Source: Halobacterium hubeiense
Lineage (GTDB): Archaea; Halobacteriota; Halobacteria; Halobacteriales; Halobacteriaceae
Assembly (NCBI RefSeq): GCF_001488575.1
Contig: NZ_LN831302.1
Coordinates: 248,001-312,000, forward strand
DNA length: 64,000 bases
Reading direction: 5' to 3'
Shown: positions 1 to 9,461 of the stretch, one piece after another
How positions within the stretch are numbered: position 1 is the first letter of the stretch
Layout of the letters: the number at the start of each line of letters is the position of its first letter
Made by a program: the position numbers and the translations under genes
The notes under the pieces: generated by a model
What the model was told of the DNA's origin: nothing
What the model saw: the letters and a program-made list of their open reading frames with translations, nothing else
Databases searched by the model: none

Positions 1-1
1 G

Positions 2-943
2 GTGCTGCTCGGGAAGACGAGCCCGCCGCGGTTCCTTGAGGAACCCGAGGACATGGGCGGGCTCAGCCCGCAGAAGCGCCGCGAGACGAGCGTCACGATG
101 CGCTCCGGCGAGGACGGCGTCGTGGACACGGTCACCCTCATGGAAGGCGAGGACGGCTCGAAGCTCGCGAAAGTCTCCGTGCGTGACGAACGCATCCCCG
201 AGCTCGGGGACAAGTTCGCGTCCCGCCACGGTCAGAAGGGCGTTGTTGGCCACCTCGCGCCCCACGAGGACATGCCGTTCACGCAGGAGGGCGTCGTGCC
301 CGACCTCGTGCTGAACCCGCACGCGCTGCCGTCCCGGATGACGGTCGGCCACGTGTTGGAGATGCTCGGCGGGAAAGCCGGCAGCCTCGACGGGCGCTCC
401 GTCGACGGCACGGCGTTCACCGGCGAGAACGAGGAGGAACTGCGCTCGACGCTGGAGGAGCGCGGCTTCAAGTCCTCCGGCAAGGAAGTGCTGTACTCCG
501 GCGTTTCCGGGGAGAAAATCGAGGCCGAGATCTTCGTCGGCACGATTTTCTACCACAAGCTCTACCACATGGTGTCGAACAAGCTCCACGCCCGCTCGAA
601 GGGGCCGGTCCAAGTCCTCACGCGGCAGCCGACGGAGGGGCGCGCCCGCGAGGGCGGCCTCCGCGTCGGGGAGATGGAGCGCGACACCGTCATCGGCCAC
701 GGCGCCGCGATGGTGCTCAAAGAGCGCCTGCTTGACTCCTCGGACCGCGAGGAGATTCACGTCTGCGGCAACTGTGGCATGACCGCCGTGGAGAACTACG
801 AGCAGCGCCGCGTCTACTGTCCGAACTGTGAGGAGGAGACGGACGTGCACAGCCTCGAGATGAGTTACGCGTTCAAGCTCCTGCTCGACGAGATGAAAGC
901 GCTCGGCATCGCGCCGCGACTCGAACTGGAGGACGCAGTATGA
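2..943 (+). CDS. rpoB1: DNA-directed RNA polymerase subunit B' (C-terminal part, cut by window edge)
   Basis: This is the C-terminal half of archaeal RNA polymerase subunit B', one of the two pieces into which the large B subunit is split in halophiles. The reading frame is already open at the left edge, so the true start lies outside; 313 residues are visible. [13 protein letters not shown] stretch near residue 70 belongs to the conserved active-site region of B subunits, and a zinc ribbon of two CxxC pairs lies at about residues 255-277. The stop overlaps the start of rpoA1 in an ATGA arrangement, so the two are probably translationally coupled. The assignment is very safe. Confidence 0.97.
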   Translation: MLLGKTSPPRFLEEPEDMGGLSPQKRRETSVTMRSGEDGVVDTVTLMEGEDGSKLAKVSVRDERIPELGDKFASRHGQKGVVGHLAPHEDMPFTQEGVVPDLVLNPHALPSRMTVGHVLEMLGGKAGSLDGRSVDGTAFTGENEEELRSTLEERGFKSSGKEVLYSGVSGEKIEAEIFVGTIFYHKLYHMVSNKLHARSKGPVQVLTRQPTEGRAREGGLRVGEMERDTVIGHGAAMVLKERLLDSSDREEIHVCGNCGMTAVENYEQRRVYCPNCEEETDVHSLEMSYAFKLLLDEMKALGIAPRLELEDAV

Positions 944-3852
944 GCACAGGACAATCACCCATGGAAATCGGGGAAATCAGCTTCGGGCTGATGGACCCGG
1001 AGGAGTACCGGGACATGTCCGCGACGAAAGTCATCACCGCGGACACGTACGACGACGACGGCTTCCCTATCGACATGGGGCTGATGGACCCCCGCTTGGG
1101 CGTCATCGACCCCGGGCTGGAGTGCAAGACGTGCGGCCAGCGCTCCGGGAGCTGTAACGGCCACTTCGGCCACATCGAGCTCGCTGCGCCCGTCATCCAC
1201 GTCGGATTCGCGAAGCTCATCCGCCGGCTGCTGCGCGGGACGTGTCGGGACTGCGCGCGCCTCCTGCTCACCGAGGAGGAGAAAGAGGAGTACCGCGAGG
1301 ACCTCGACCGCACGCGCAGCCTCCGCGAGGACGTCTCCGACGTCACGAAGGCCGCCATCCGGGAGGCCCGCAAGAAGGACCACTGCCCGCACTGCGGGGA
1401 AGTCCAGTACGACGTCAAGCACGAGAAGCCGACGACGTACTACGAAGTCCAGCAGGTCCTCGCCAGCGACTACAGCGAGCGCATCGCGGCCGCGATGCAG
1501 CCCGACCCCGACGAGGACGACTCGGGCATCAGCCCGCAGGAGCTCGCCGAGCAGACGGACATCGAGATCAGCCGCATCAACGACATCCTCTCCGGGGAGT
1601 TCCGGCCGCGCCGCGAGGACCGCGAGGCCATCGAGGCCGCCATCGGCGCGGACCTCACTACCGAGGACATGAACAAGCTGATGCCCTCGGACATCCGCGA
1701 CTGGTTCGAGGACATCCCCGGAGAGGACCTCGCCGTGCTCGGCATCGACCCCGACAAGAGCCGGCCCGAGTGGATGATTCTCACAGTGCTGCCGGTCCCC
1801 CCGGTGACCGCTCGGCCGTCCATTACGCTGGACAACGGCCAGCGCAGCGAGGACGACCTCACGCACAAGCTGGTGGACATCATCCGCATCAACCAGCGGT
1901 TCATGGAGAACCGCGAGGCGGGCGCGCCCCAGCTCATCATCGAGGACCTCTGGGAGCTGCTGCAGTACCACGTCACGACGTTCATGGACAACGAGATTTC
2001 GGGAACGCCGCCCGCCCGCCACCGTTCGGGGCGCCCGCTGAAGACGCTCAGCCAGCGCCTCAAGGGCAAGGAGGGGCGGTTCCGCGGCTCGCTGTCCGGG
2101 AAGCGCGTGAACTTCTCCGCGCGGACCGTCATCAGTCCGGACCCGACGCTGTCGCTGAACGAGGTCGGCGTGCCCGACCGCGTGGCGACCGAGATGACCC
2201 AGACGATGGTCGTCAACGAGCAGAACGTCGAACGCGCCCGCACGTACGTCCGCAACGGCCCCGAGGGCCACCCGGGCGCGAACTACGTCACGCGACCCGA
2301 CGGCCGCCGCGTGCGCGTCACCGAGAAGGTCTGCGAGGAGCTCGCCGAGCGCGTCGAGCCCGGCTGGGAGGTCCAGCGCCACCTCATCGACGGCGACATC
2401 ATCATCTTCAACCGGCAGCCGTCGCTGCACCGGATGTCCATCATGGCCCACGAGGTCGTGGTGATGCCGTACAAGACGTTCCGCCTGAACACCGTCGTCT
2501 GTCCGCCGTACAACGCCGACTTCGACGGCGACGAGATGAATATGCACGCCCTCCAGAACGAGGAGGCGCGGGCGGAGGCGCGCGTGCTGATGCGCGTCCA
2601 GGAGCAGATTCTCTCGCCGCGCTTCGGTGAGAACATCATCGGCGCGATTCAGGACCACATCAGCGGGACGTACCTGCTCACGCACGACAACCCCCGCTTC
2701 AACGAGACGCAGGCCTCCGACCTGCTGCGCCAGACCAGCATCGACGAGCTCCCCGAGCCCGCCGGCACCGAGGACGGCGAGCCCTACTGGGAGGGCCGAC
2801 AGATCTTCAGCGAACTACTGCCCGACGACCTCAACCTCGACTTCACGGGGACGGTCGGCGAGCCGGTCGTCATCGAGAACGGCCAGCTCCTCGAAGGCAC
2901 CATCGCCGAGGACGAAATCGGTGGGTTCGGCGGCGAAATCGTCGACACCATCGCGAAGGTCCACGGGAAGACCCGCGCGCGCATCTTCATCAACGAAGTC
3001 GCGTCGCTGGCGATGCGCTCGATCATGCACTTCGGGTTCTCCATCGGCATCGACGACGAGACCGTCTCCACGGAGGCCCGCGAGCGCATCGACGAGGCCA
3101 TCGGGTCGGCGTACGACCGCGTGCAGGAACTCATCGAGACCTACGAGAACGGCGACCTCGAGTCCCTGCCCGGCCGCACCGTCGACGAGACCCTCGAGAT
3201 GAAGATCATGCAGACGCTCGGGAAGGCCCGCGACTCCGCCGGCGACGTCGCCGCGGAGAACTTCGACTCGGACAACCCCGCAGTCGTCATGGCCGACTCC
3301 GGCGCGCGTGGGTCGATGCTGAACCTCACGCAGATGGCCGGCTGCGTCGGCCAACAGGCAGTCCGCGGCGAGCGCATCAACCGCGGCTACGAGGACCGCA
3401 CGCTCAGCCACTTCGAGCCGAACGACCTCTCCAGTGAAGCCCACGGCTTCGTGGAGAACTCCTACACGAGCGGGCTCACGCCCAAGGAGTTCTTCTTCCA
3501 CGCGATGGGCGGCCGCGAGGGGCTGGTGGACACGGCAGTCCGCACCTCGAAGTCCGGCTACCTCCAGCGCCGCCTCATCAACGCGCTCTCCGAGCTGGAG
3601 ACCCAGTACGACGGCACGGTCCGCGACACCAGCGACACCATCGTCCAGTTCGAGTTCGGCGAGGACGGCACCTCGCCCGTCGAGGTGTCCTCCAACGAGG
3701 AGGTCGATGTCGACGTCGAACACATCGCCGACCGCATCATCGAATCCGAGTTCGACTCCACGGAGGAGAAAGAGGCCTTCCTCGGCGTGCAGGAGCCGCC
3801 GACGAACCTCTCCGAACACGGCGCGTCCTGGGAGGTGGAATCCGATGACTGA
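940..3852 (+). CDS. rpoA1: DNA-directed RNA polymerase subunit A'
   Basis: This subunit carries the catalytic magnesium site of archaeal RNA polymerase. At about residues 525-534 it has the invariant [10 protein letters not shown] motif, whose three aspartates hold the metal. The N-terminus has a zinc-binding cluster (CKTCG...CNGHFGH) followed by a second pair of Cys motifs (CRDC, CPHCGE). The 970-residue length is typical of halophile A' subunits. The ATG overlaps the rpoB1 stop by four bases, and the next gene begins eight bases before this one ends, so B', A' and A'' form one coupled operon. Confidence 0.98.
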   Translation: MSTGQSPMEIGEISFGLMDPEEYRDMSATKVITADTYDDDGFPIDMGLMDPRLGVIDPGLECKTCGQRSGSCNGHFGHIELAAPVIHVGFAKLIRRLLRGTCRDCARLLLTEEEKEEYREDLDRTRSLREDVSDVTKAAIREARKKDHCPHCGEVQYDVKHEKPTTYYEVQQVLASDYSERIAAAMQPDPDEDDSGISPQELAEQTDIEISRINDILSGEFRPRREDREAIEAAIGADLTTEDMNKLMPSDIRDWFEDIPGEDLAVLGIDPDKSRPEWMILTVLPVPPVTARPSITLDNGQRSEDDLTHKLVDIIRINQRFMENREAGAPQLIIEDLWELLQYHVTTFMDNEISGTPPARHRSGRPLKTLSQRLKGKEGRFRGSLSGKRVNFSARTVISPDPTLSLNEVGVPDRVATEMTQTMVVNEQNVERARTYVRNGPEGHPGANYVTRPDGRRVRVTEKVCEELAERVEPGWEVQRHLIDGDIIIFNRQPSLHRMSIMAHEVVVMPYKTFRLNTVVCPPYNADFDGDEMNMHALQNEEARAEARVLMRVQEQILSPRFGENIIGAIQDHISGTYLLTHDNPRFNETQASDLLRQTSIDELPEPAGTEDGEPYWEGRQIFSELLPDDLNLDFTGTVGEPVVIENGQLLEGTIAEDEIGGFGGEIVDTIAKVHGKTRARIFINEVASLAMRSIMHFGFSIGIDDETVSTEARERIDEAIGSAYDRVQELIETYENGDLESLPGRTVDETLEMKIMQTLGKARDSAGDVAAENFDSDNPAVVMADSGARGSMLNLTQMAGCVGQQAVRGERINRGYEDRTLSHFEPNDLSSEAHGFVENSYTSGLTPKEFFFHAMGGREGLVDTAVRTSKSGYLQRRLINALSELETQYDGTVRDTSDTIVQFEFGEDGTSPVEVSSNEEVDVDVEHIADRIIESEFDSTEEKEAFLGVQEPPTNLSEHGASWEVESDD

Positions 3853-5032
3853 CATCACTCCTGCCATCCGCGAGCACGTCGAGGGCACGGAACTCCCGCG
3901 ACGGCTCAAGGAGCGCGTCTACGACACCATCGAGGACCGCGACGACGTCACCATCCCGGAAGCCAAGGACATCGCGACCGCGGTCGAGTCCCAGTACATC
4001 GACACGCGCGTGGACCCACTGGAGCCGGTCGGGACCGTCTCCGCGCAGTCCATCGGGGAGCCGGGGACGCAGATGACGATGAACACGTTCCACTACGCGG
4101 GCGTCGCGGAGATGGACGTGACACAGGGCCTGCCGCGGCTCATCGAGCTCGTGGACGCCCGGAAGACCCCGGACACGCCCATCATGACGGTGTACCTCGA
4201 GGACGAGTACGCCGAGCAGCGCGAGCGCGCCCACGAGGTCGTCTGGAACATCGAGGCGACGAAGATTCTCGCGCTCGGTGACATCTCCACGAACGTCGCC
4301 GACATGGTCGTCCAGATCGACCTCAACGAGGACACCCTCCAGGAGCGGTGGCCGCTGATGGACTCCACCACCGAGATTGCGGGCGAAATCGCGGAAACCA
4401 TCGAGGGGAGCCTCGGCGTGCAGGTCACCCAGCAGGGGACCGTCCTGGAGTTCGGGCCGAGCGAGCCGTCGTACCGCGAGCTGCTCCAGCTCGTCGAACA
4501 GCTCCGCGACATCGTCTTCAAGGGCATCGAGGACGTCTCCCGCGTCGTCATTCGCCGCGAGGAGACCGACGAGGGCGAGGAGTTCGTCCTCTACACGGAG
4601 GGCTCGGCGTTCAAGAAAGCCCTCAGCATCGAGGGCGTCGACGCCTCCCGCACGTCGTGTAACAACATCCACGAGGTCCACAAGACGCTGGGCATCGAGG
4701 CCGCCCGCGAGGCCATCATTGAGGAGACGATGACCACGCTCGAAGAGCAGGGTCTCGACGACGTGAACATCCGCCACCTGATGCTGGTCGCGGACATCAT
4801 GACCAACGACGGCACCATCCAGTCCATCGGCCGGCACGGTATCTCCGGGAACAAGGACTCCGTGCTCGCGCGCGCCGCCTTCGAGGTCACCGTCAGCCAC
4901 CTGCTGGACGCCGCCATCTACGGCGAGTCCGACGACCTCGACGGCGTCATCGAGAATGTCATCGTCGGGAAGCCGGTCCAGCTCGGCACCGGCGACGTCG
5001 ACCTCCGGATGGGCGCCAGCAACTCCGACTGA
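3845..5032 (+). CDS. rpoA2: DNA-directed RNA polymerase subunit A''
   Basis: This is the C-terminal portion of the large A subunit, separate from A' as in archaea generally. It supplies the second half of the active centre. The hallmark segment reading [20 protein letters not shown] is near residues 60-80. The protein is 395 residues. The ATG lies inside the end of rpoA1, giving an eight-base overlap, and its TGA overlaps the ATG of the KH-domain gene downstream. No intein or insertion is apparent. The start is supported by overlap coupling and by the sequence beginning [14 protein letters not shown]. Confidence 0.97.
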   Translation: MTDITPAIREHVEGTELPRRLKERVYDTIEDRDDVTIPEAKDIATAVESQYIDTRVDPLEPVGTVSAQSIGEPGTQMTMNTFHYAGVAEMDVTQGLPRLIELVDARKTPDTPIMTVYLEDEYAEQRERAHEVVWNIEATKILALGDISTNVADMVVQIDLNEDTLQERWPLMDSTTEIAGEIAETIEGSLGVQVTQQGTVLEFGPSEPSYRELLQLVEQLRDIVFKGIEDVSRVVIRREETDEGEEFVLYTEGSAFKKALSIEGVDASRTSCNNIHEVHKTLGIEAAREAIIEETMTTLEEQGLDDVNIRHLMLVADIMTNDGTIQSIGRHGISGNKDSVLARAAFEVTVSHLLDAAIYGESDDLDGVIENVIVGKPVQLGTGDVDLRMGASNSD

Positions 5033-5457
5033 TGACAGTCAGGCTCTCCGACGAGGCGCGCCGCCTCATCGCCGCGTTCGAGGACGAGACCGACGCCAGC
5101 GCTGTCGACTGCGTCGTCGACGACGAACAGGACCGCGTCATCTTCGTCGTCGCCGCCGGCGAGATGGGGTCGGCCATCGGCCCCGGCGGCAGCCGCGTCG
5201 AAGAGCTCGAAGAGAAGCTCGGCCGCGACGTGATGCTCGTCGAGGACGCGCCCACGCCGGAGGGGTTCGTCGCGAACGCGCTCTCCCCCGCGGCCGTCTA
5301 CAACGTCACCATCAGCGAGAACGACACCACGGTCGCGTACGCCGAAGTCGCCCACGAGGACAAGGGCGTCGCCATCGGCACCGGCGGGAAGAACATCGAA
5401 GCCGCCAAACAGCTCGCGAAACGGCACTTCGACATCGACGATATCCAGCTCACGTAG
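5032..5457 (+). CDS. nusA: NusA-like KH-domain transcription factor
   Basis: A 141-residue protein with two KH RNA-binding domains and nothing else, the short archaeal form of NusA. The GxxG loops are visible as IGPGGSRVEEL (near residue 45) and IGTGGKNIEAAKQL (near residue 115). Archaeal NusA-like proteins lack the N-terminal polymerase-binding and S1 domains of the bacterial protein; a role in elongation or termination is assumed from family and position rather than shown. The ATG overlaps the rpoA2 stop (ATGA), making it the last gene of the polymerase operon. A T-rich intergenic element begins immediately after its TAG. Confidence 0.9.
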   Translation: MTVRLSDEARRLIAAFEDETDASAVDCVVDDEQDRVIFVVAAGEMGSAIGPGGSRVEELEEKLGRDVMLVEDAPTPEGFVANALSPAAVYNVTISENDTTVAYAEVAHEDKGVAIGTGGKNIEAAKQLAKRHFDIDDIQLT

Positions 5458-5532
5458 TACTTTTTGCGCTGCGCTCGGCGGCTTCGCCCCCTCGCTCGGC
5501 AAAAGCTACGCTAAAAACACTCCTCCTTCGTG

Positions 5533-5586
5533 GTTCGAGAGAGCGGAGCTCTCTCGTCATCACGAAAGAGCGCTATGCGCTCTTTC
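5533..5586. repeat. tandem perfect inverted repeats in intergenic region
   Basis: Two hairpin-forming words follow each other: GAGAGCGGAGCTCTC near 5538-5552 and GAAAGAGCGCTATGCGCTCTTTC near 5563-5585. Each could form a stable stem in RNA or DNA. They lie between the polymerase operon and rps12 and fit no gene. They could be part of a repetitive intergenic element or serve as transcription roadblocks; function is unknown. Confidence 0.5.
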
Positions 5587-5930
5587 GAACGACTTCGTTT
5601 CACTCCGCTCAGTCGTCGGCCCGAGCGCTTACTGCTCACGGCTCGCTGCGCTCGCCGCTCGCGCCGTTCGCGCTCGGTGAATCGCGGCCCTTCCGGGTCC
5701 TCCGGACCGCTCGAGCCGCGAATGCAAAACAGTCAGCTGTCCCTCTGCTGCAAGCATCGGCGAGCGAACGGTTCGGAGTTCTCGTGAGCGAAGCCGCTCG
5801 CCACGCGACCGTCGGGAGTGCGGGCGCCGAGGGCCCCCGAAGCGGGGTTCGACGGCGCGTTTGGCCGAGGTTTTGCCGAGCGAGCGGCCAGCGGCGGCTC
5901 CCGTAGCGTAAAAGGTCGAAGCGAAAGGCC

Positions 5931-5940
5931 GAGTTTAAGT
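5931..5940 (+). promoter_or_regulatory. TATA-like box of rps12
   Basis: GAGTTTAAGT is centred about 27 bases upstream of the rps12 ATG, the spacing expected for a leaderless haloarchaeal transcript. It separates the ribosomal protein pair from the polymerase operon despite their shared direction. Confidence 0.6.
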
Positions 5941-5963
5941 GCCTCCGCTGGGTAAACGGCTGT

Positions 5964-6392
5964 ATGTCGAACGGCAAGTACGCCGCTCGGAAACTGAAGA
6001 AGGACCGCCAGCAGCACCGGTGGTCCGACTCGGAGTACGCGCGGCGAGAACGGGGGCTCGGCAAAGAGTCCGACCCCCTCGAGGGTGCACCGCAGGGTCG
6101 CGGGATCGTCCTCGAGAAGGTAGGTATCGAAGCGAAACAGCCGAACTCCGCGATTCGGAAGTGCGTGCGGGTGCAGCTCATCAAGAACGGGAAGCAGGTC
6201 ACCGCGTTCTGTCCCGGTGACGGCGCTATCTCGTTCATCGACGAGCACGACGAAGTCACCATCGCCGGCATCGGCGGTGCGAAGGGTCGTGCGATGGGCG
6301 ACCTCTCGGGCGTGAACTACAAGGTCGAGAAGGTCAACGGCGTGAGCCTCATCGAACTGGTCCGCGGGAACGCTGAGAAGCCGGTGCGATAA
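5964..6392 (+). CDS. rps12: 30S ribosomal protein S12 (uS12)
   Basis: Ribosomal protein uS12 of the small-subunit decoding centre, 142 residues, the normal archaeal length. The conserved [15 protein letters not shown] segment and the [15 protein letters not shown] segment are clear. The start is the first ATG after a TATA-like box and gives the expected [16 protein letters not shown]-terminus. rps7 follows two bases after the stop, so the two form an operon. This is the usual archaeal neighbourhood: polymerase genes, S12, S7, then EF-2, although here two unrelated genes sit between S7 and EF-2. Confidence 0.98.
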   Translation: MSNGKYAARKLKKDRQQHRWSDSEYARRERGLGKESDPLEGAPQGRGIVLEKVGIEAKQPNSAIRKCVRVQLIKNGKQVTAFCPGDGAISFIDEHDEVTIAGIGGAKGRAMGDLSGVNYKVEKVNGVSLIELVRGNAEKPVR

Positions 6393-6394
6393 TC

Positions 6395-7009
6395 ATGAGC
6401 GAGGAAGAAGCCCCCGAACCCGAGGCGCCCGCTGGTACCGACGAGGACGACGTCAACGCGAAGCTCTTCGGCAAGTGGGAGGTCTCGGACATCCAGTACC
6501 GCGACCCGAGCACGCGGCGCTACCTCTCCGTGACGCCCATCGCGCACACGATGGGGCGCCACGCCCAGAAGCAGTTCAAGAAGAGCGAAATCAGCATCGT
6601 CGAGCGGCTCGCGAACCGCCTGATGAAGACCGGCGCGAACGCGGGCAAGAAGCAGCAGGCGCTCGGCATCGTCCGTGACGCCTTCGACATCGTCCACGAG
6701 CGCACCGAGGAGAACCCGATTCAGGTGCTCGTGCGCGCCGTCGAGAACTCCGCGCCCCGCGAGGAGACCGTCCGCCTGAAGTACGGTGGCATCTCCGTCC
6801 CGAAGGCCGTCGACGTCGCGCCCCAGCGCCGCGTCGACCAGGCGCTGAAGTTCATCGCCGACGGCGCTCACTCGTCGTCGTTCAAGACGCCCGTCGACGC
6901 CGCCGAAGCGCTGGCGAACCAGCTCATCGGCGCCGCCGACTACGACGTGCAGACGTACGCGGTCGGGCAGAAAGAAGAGAAGGAACGCGTCGCGGCCGCA
7001 GCCCGCTAA
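6395..7009 (+). CDS. rps7: 30S ribosomal protein S7 (uS7)
   Basis: Ribosomal protein uS7, which binds the 3' domain of 16S rRNA and nucleates assembly of the small-subunit head. It has 204 residues with a short acidic N-terminal tail (EEEAPEPEAPAGTDEDD), usual in halophiles. The conserved helices are recognisable in PVVDVAPQRRVDQAL-like form (here KAVDVAPQRRVDQAL) and in the AEALANQLIGAADYD segment. It follows rps12 by two bases and is certainly co-transcribed. A pyrimidine run (TCTTTCTCC) about 25 bases after the stop may mark termination. Confidence 0.98.
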   Translation: MSEEEAPEPEAPAGTDEDDVNAKLFGKWEVSDIQYRDPSTRRYLSVTPIAHTMGRHAQKQFKKSEISIVERLANRLMKTGANAGKKQQALGIVRDAFDIVHERTEENPIQVLVRAVENSAPREETVRLKYGGISVPKAVDVAPQRRVDQALKFIADGAHSSSFKTPVDAAEALANQLIGAADYDVQTYAVGQKEEKERVAAAAR

Positions 7010-7119
7010 CGCGGTCCCGTTCGGTTCTGCGAATCTTTCTCCAGTTTCCAGCGGCGGCGTTTCGCTGGCCTGCGGCGATACCTGAAAACAGTTAACCCTG
7101 CGTTCCACAAGCGTCAGGT

Positions 7120-8535
7120 ATGCGATGTAACCGCCGTTCGTTCCTCGCTGCTGCGGGCCTGGCCGGCGTCGCCGGGCTGGCCGGCTGCACGTCGCCCGAC
7201 GAACCGAGCGACACGCCGACCTCCACCGAATCGCCACCGGTCACGACCGTCGACGACCCCTCCTACGACCTCGGTGTGACCCACGACGTCGAGAACTGGA
7301 GCGAGTACGACCCCGACTGGTCGCATCCCACCGAAGCGCCGAACCTCGACGTCGAAGTCGAGACCGTCATCGAGGGGCTGGAGATTCCGTGGGACCTCTC
7401 CTTTGCGCCGAACGGCGACCTGTTCATCAGCGAGCGCGTCGGCCGGATATCGCGGTACACTGCCTCCGACCTGGAAACCGTCGCAACCCCGGACGTGATC
7501 GACCACGCCGCCTCGATCGCTCCCGGCGAGGAGGGCGGCTGGTGGGAGGCCGGCAGCGAGGGCGGCCTGATGGGGCTGGCAGTCCACCCGAACTATCCCG
7601 ACGTGCCCCTCGTGTACGCCATCTACACGTACGCGGGTGGGGCCGCAGTCTCCGGAGGCGACCGGTTCGTCAATCGGCTCTCGTACTTCGACGTTTCCGC
7701 GGACAACCCCGGGGAGACCGAGACGGTCGTCATTGACGACATCCCCGGCAACGAGATCATCCACAACGGCGCGCGGCTCACCTTCGGCCCGGAGAACTAC
7801 CTGTGGGTGACGACGGGTGACGCGGCGTCGGTCAACCCCGACCTCGGGACGACCCAGCCGCTCCCACAGGACCCCTCTTCGCTGGCAGGGAAGGTGCTCC
7901 GAATCGGCCCGGACGGGAGCGCGCCGGAAGCCAACCCCGACATCGACGGCGGCGACCCCCGGGTGTACACCTACGGCCACCGGAACCCGCAGGGAATCAC
8001 GTTCATGCCGGACGCGACGCCCGTGGAGACCGAACACGGGCCGGGCGCCCACGACGAGGTGAACGTGCTTGAAGCTGGGGGGAACTACGGCTGGGGGCCC
8101 GAGGGTGAGCGCGCACGTACGGCCGATGAGTACCGGGGCACCGACTACGCGCGCCCGGTTGTGAACACCGAGGAGACGTGGGCGCCGCCGGGCGCGGTGT
8201 TCTACACGGCGGACACGGTGCCGTCGTGGCAGAACCGCCTCCTCGTCGGCGGGCTCATCTCCCAGCGCATCAACCTTGTCACCGTCTACCCGACGGACGG
8301 CGAGCCGGCGTCCGCGGAGAACGGCGGCACACGCTTCGATGCGGACTGGATGAACTCCGAGTACAGCGCGGTCCACCACACGGTGCTGGAAGACGAGCTC
8401 GGGCGCATCCGGCACGTCGAACAAGGGCCGGACGGCACGCTGTACGCGGTGACGTCGAACCGCGACGGGCGCGCGCAGGGCGACCAGTTCCCCCGCGAGG
8501 GCGACGACCGCCTCGTGCGCATCACGCCCGCTTAG
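7120..8535 (+). CDS. Tat lipoprotein, PQQ-type soluble aldose sugar dehydrogenase family
   Basis: A 471-residue secreted protein anchored as a lipoprotein. The N-terminus has the twin-arginine signature NRRSFLAAAG, a hydrophobic stretch and a lipobox ending at the Cys in LAGCTSP, followed by a Ser/Thr/Pro-rich linker. The mature part matches the glucose/sorbosone dehydrogenase (YliI/GdhB) six-bladed propeller family: IPWDLSFAPNGDLFISERVGRI near the start of the domain, HPNYPDVPLVYAIYTY, and YTYGHRNPQGITF. Members oxidise aldoses using PQQ; whether this organism makes PQQ is not visible here. The stop overlaps the end of the convergent gene by four bases. Confidence 0.87.
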   Translation: MRCNRRSFLAAAGLAGVAGLAGCTSPDEPSDTPTSTESPPVTTVDDPSYDLGVTHDVENWSEYDPDWSHPTEAPNLDVEVETVIEGLEIPWDLSFAPNGDLFISERVGRISRYTASDLETVATPDVIDHAASIAPGEEGGWWEAGSEGGLMGLAVHPNYPDVPLVYAIYTYAGGAAVSGGDRFVNRLSYFDVSADNPGETETVVIDDIPGNEIIHNGARLTFGPENYLWVTTGDAASVNPDLGTTQPLPQDPSSLAGKVLRIGPDGSAPEANPDIDGGDPRVYTYGHRNPQGITFMPDATPVETEHGPGAHDEVNVLEAGGNYGWGPEGERARTADEYRGTDYARPVVNTEETWAPPGAVFYTADTVPSWQNRLLVGGLISQRINLVTVYPTDGEPASAENGGTRFDADWMNSEYSAVHHTVLEDELGRIRHVEQGPDGTLYAVTSNRDGRAQGDQFPREGDDRLVRITPA

Positions 8536-9296
8536 TCCGCTGCAGGTCCAGTTGTCGTCTCTTGGGCGTCGACGTACGTGCGGATTGCGTCGACGAGCCC
8601 GCGGCGACAGTCGCTCTCGTCGGGGTCGGCCGCGAGGTCGACGAACCGCTCGCGGAACGCCTCCACGTCGATTTCGGGAGCGTCCTCGGCGGCCGCGTGC
8701 GCGAGGTCGTAGATGCGGTGGTCGTCGGCGACGGCGTCGTGGCGTTCGAGCAGCGCGAGCGCGAACGCGGCGTTGACGGCGGTCATCGAGGGGTCAGCGC
8801 CCGCGGTGAGGCGCTGGCCGACCGTCGGGCCGGCGACCGGCTGGTCGGCGAGGGCGGCCGCGAGCTCGGATTCGAGGAACGCCACGAGCTTGTCCGTGGG
8901 GCCGACCGAGAGCGTGATGTCGTCGGCGTAGATGTCCTTGACGTGGTTGGCAATCTGGTAGCAGTGCGTGAGCACGCGGCGCTCGACGCTGCGCCCGGTC
9001 AACGCGAGGAACAGAACTTCGTCCATCGAGAGGACGTGGCTGGGGTGGTCGCGTTCGTGGCGGAGCATGTGGGAGAACTCGTGGAGCGCGAGCTCGCGTG
9101 CCATCGCGGACGTGGCGGCCTGCTGGGAGATGTTGAGGACGTGGTGGTCGTCGTAGTGGCCGGCCCACGTTCGCTCGTCGGGGTTCTCGCGGATGTGCAC
9201 CTCGACCGGCTGTTCGAGGTCGTGTTCGGTCTCGAAGACGTCGCGGGCGCCGAGAAACGGTTCGGCGGGGCCCCCGCTCGTCACGCGCAACTCCAT
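8532..9296 (-). CDS. DUF5781-like protein with an HExxH zinc-peptidase motif
   Basis: A 254-residue protein of a halophile-specific uncharacterised family (I recognise it as DUF5781, from memory). The sequence shows a zincin-type motif, HEFSHMLRHE, at residues 72-81, with a further His-containing segment (RDHPSHVLSMDE) right after it and mostly helical sequence beyond. No signal peptide or membrane segment is seen, so it is probably cytoplasmic. It is convergent with the sugar dehydrogenase (four-base overlap) and divergent from EF-2. Proteolytic activity is inferred only from the motif; the catalytic Glu and both His are present. Confidence 0.75.
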   Translation of the reverse strand: MELRVTSGGPAEPFLGARDVFETEHDLEQPVEVHIRENPDERTWAGHYDDHHVLNISQQAATSAMARELALHEFSHMLRHERDHPSHVLSMDEVLFLALTGRSVERRVLTHCYQIANHVKDIYADDITLSVGPTDKLVAFLESELAAALADQPVAGPTVGQRLTAGADPSMTAVNAAFALALLERHDAVADDHRIYDLAHAAAEDAPEIDVEAFRERFVDLAADPDESDCRRGLVDAIRTYVDAQETTTGPAAD

Positions 9297-9430
9297 GGTA
9301 GCTGTTCACAGGGTATTGGCGGCAAAGACTCTTTCGCCCCCAGAAGTGGTCGCGGGCGACGAGACGAACCGGACGCGCTAGGGGCTACGCGTCGTGTTCC
9401 GGCGTGCCGTGCTCCCGGCAAAACACTACC

Positions 9431-9440
9431 CTTTTGAACC
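9431..9440 (+). promoter_or_regulatory. TATA-like box of the EF-2 gene
   Basis: CCTTTTGAAC is centred roughly 27 bases before the EF-2 start codon, consistent with a leaderless transcript. Confidence 0.45.
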
Positions 9441-9461
9441 CGCTGGCAGTATGAATGCCCA

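Larger units (their letters stand above)
5458..5963. other. 506-base intergenic region with short palindromes
   Basis: No convincing gene is seen here. The stretch opens with TACTTTTTGC, contains GC-rich inverted repeats of the CTCGCTCGGC type, and has the motif GCTACGCTAAAAACAC at about 5505-5521, shared with two other intergenic sites in the window. Further on are many short inverted words (for example GAGAGCGGAGCTCTC and GAAAGAGCGCTATGCGCTCTTTC). Frames that stay open here lack normal haloarchaeal protein composition. The last 40 bases carry the rps12 promoter. It probably combines the polymerase operon terminator, repetitive intergenic sequence and a promoter. Confidence 0.6.

Noticed and set aside
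955-2685. A 576-residue open frame on the minus strand across rpoA1
   Set aside because: It is the Val/Leu/Arg-rich shadow of the A' gene, which has unmistakable motifs on the plus strand.
5530-5906. Open frames in the gap before rps12
   Set aside because: The region is full of short palindromic words and Arg/Ser-rich translations; no conserved motif appears.
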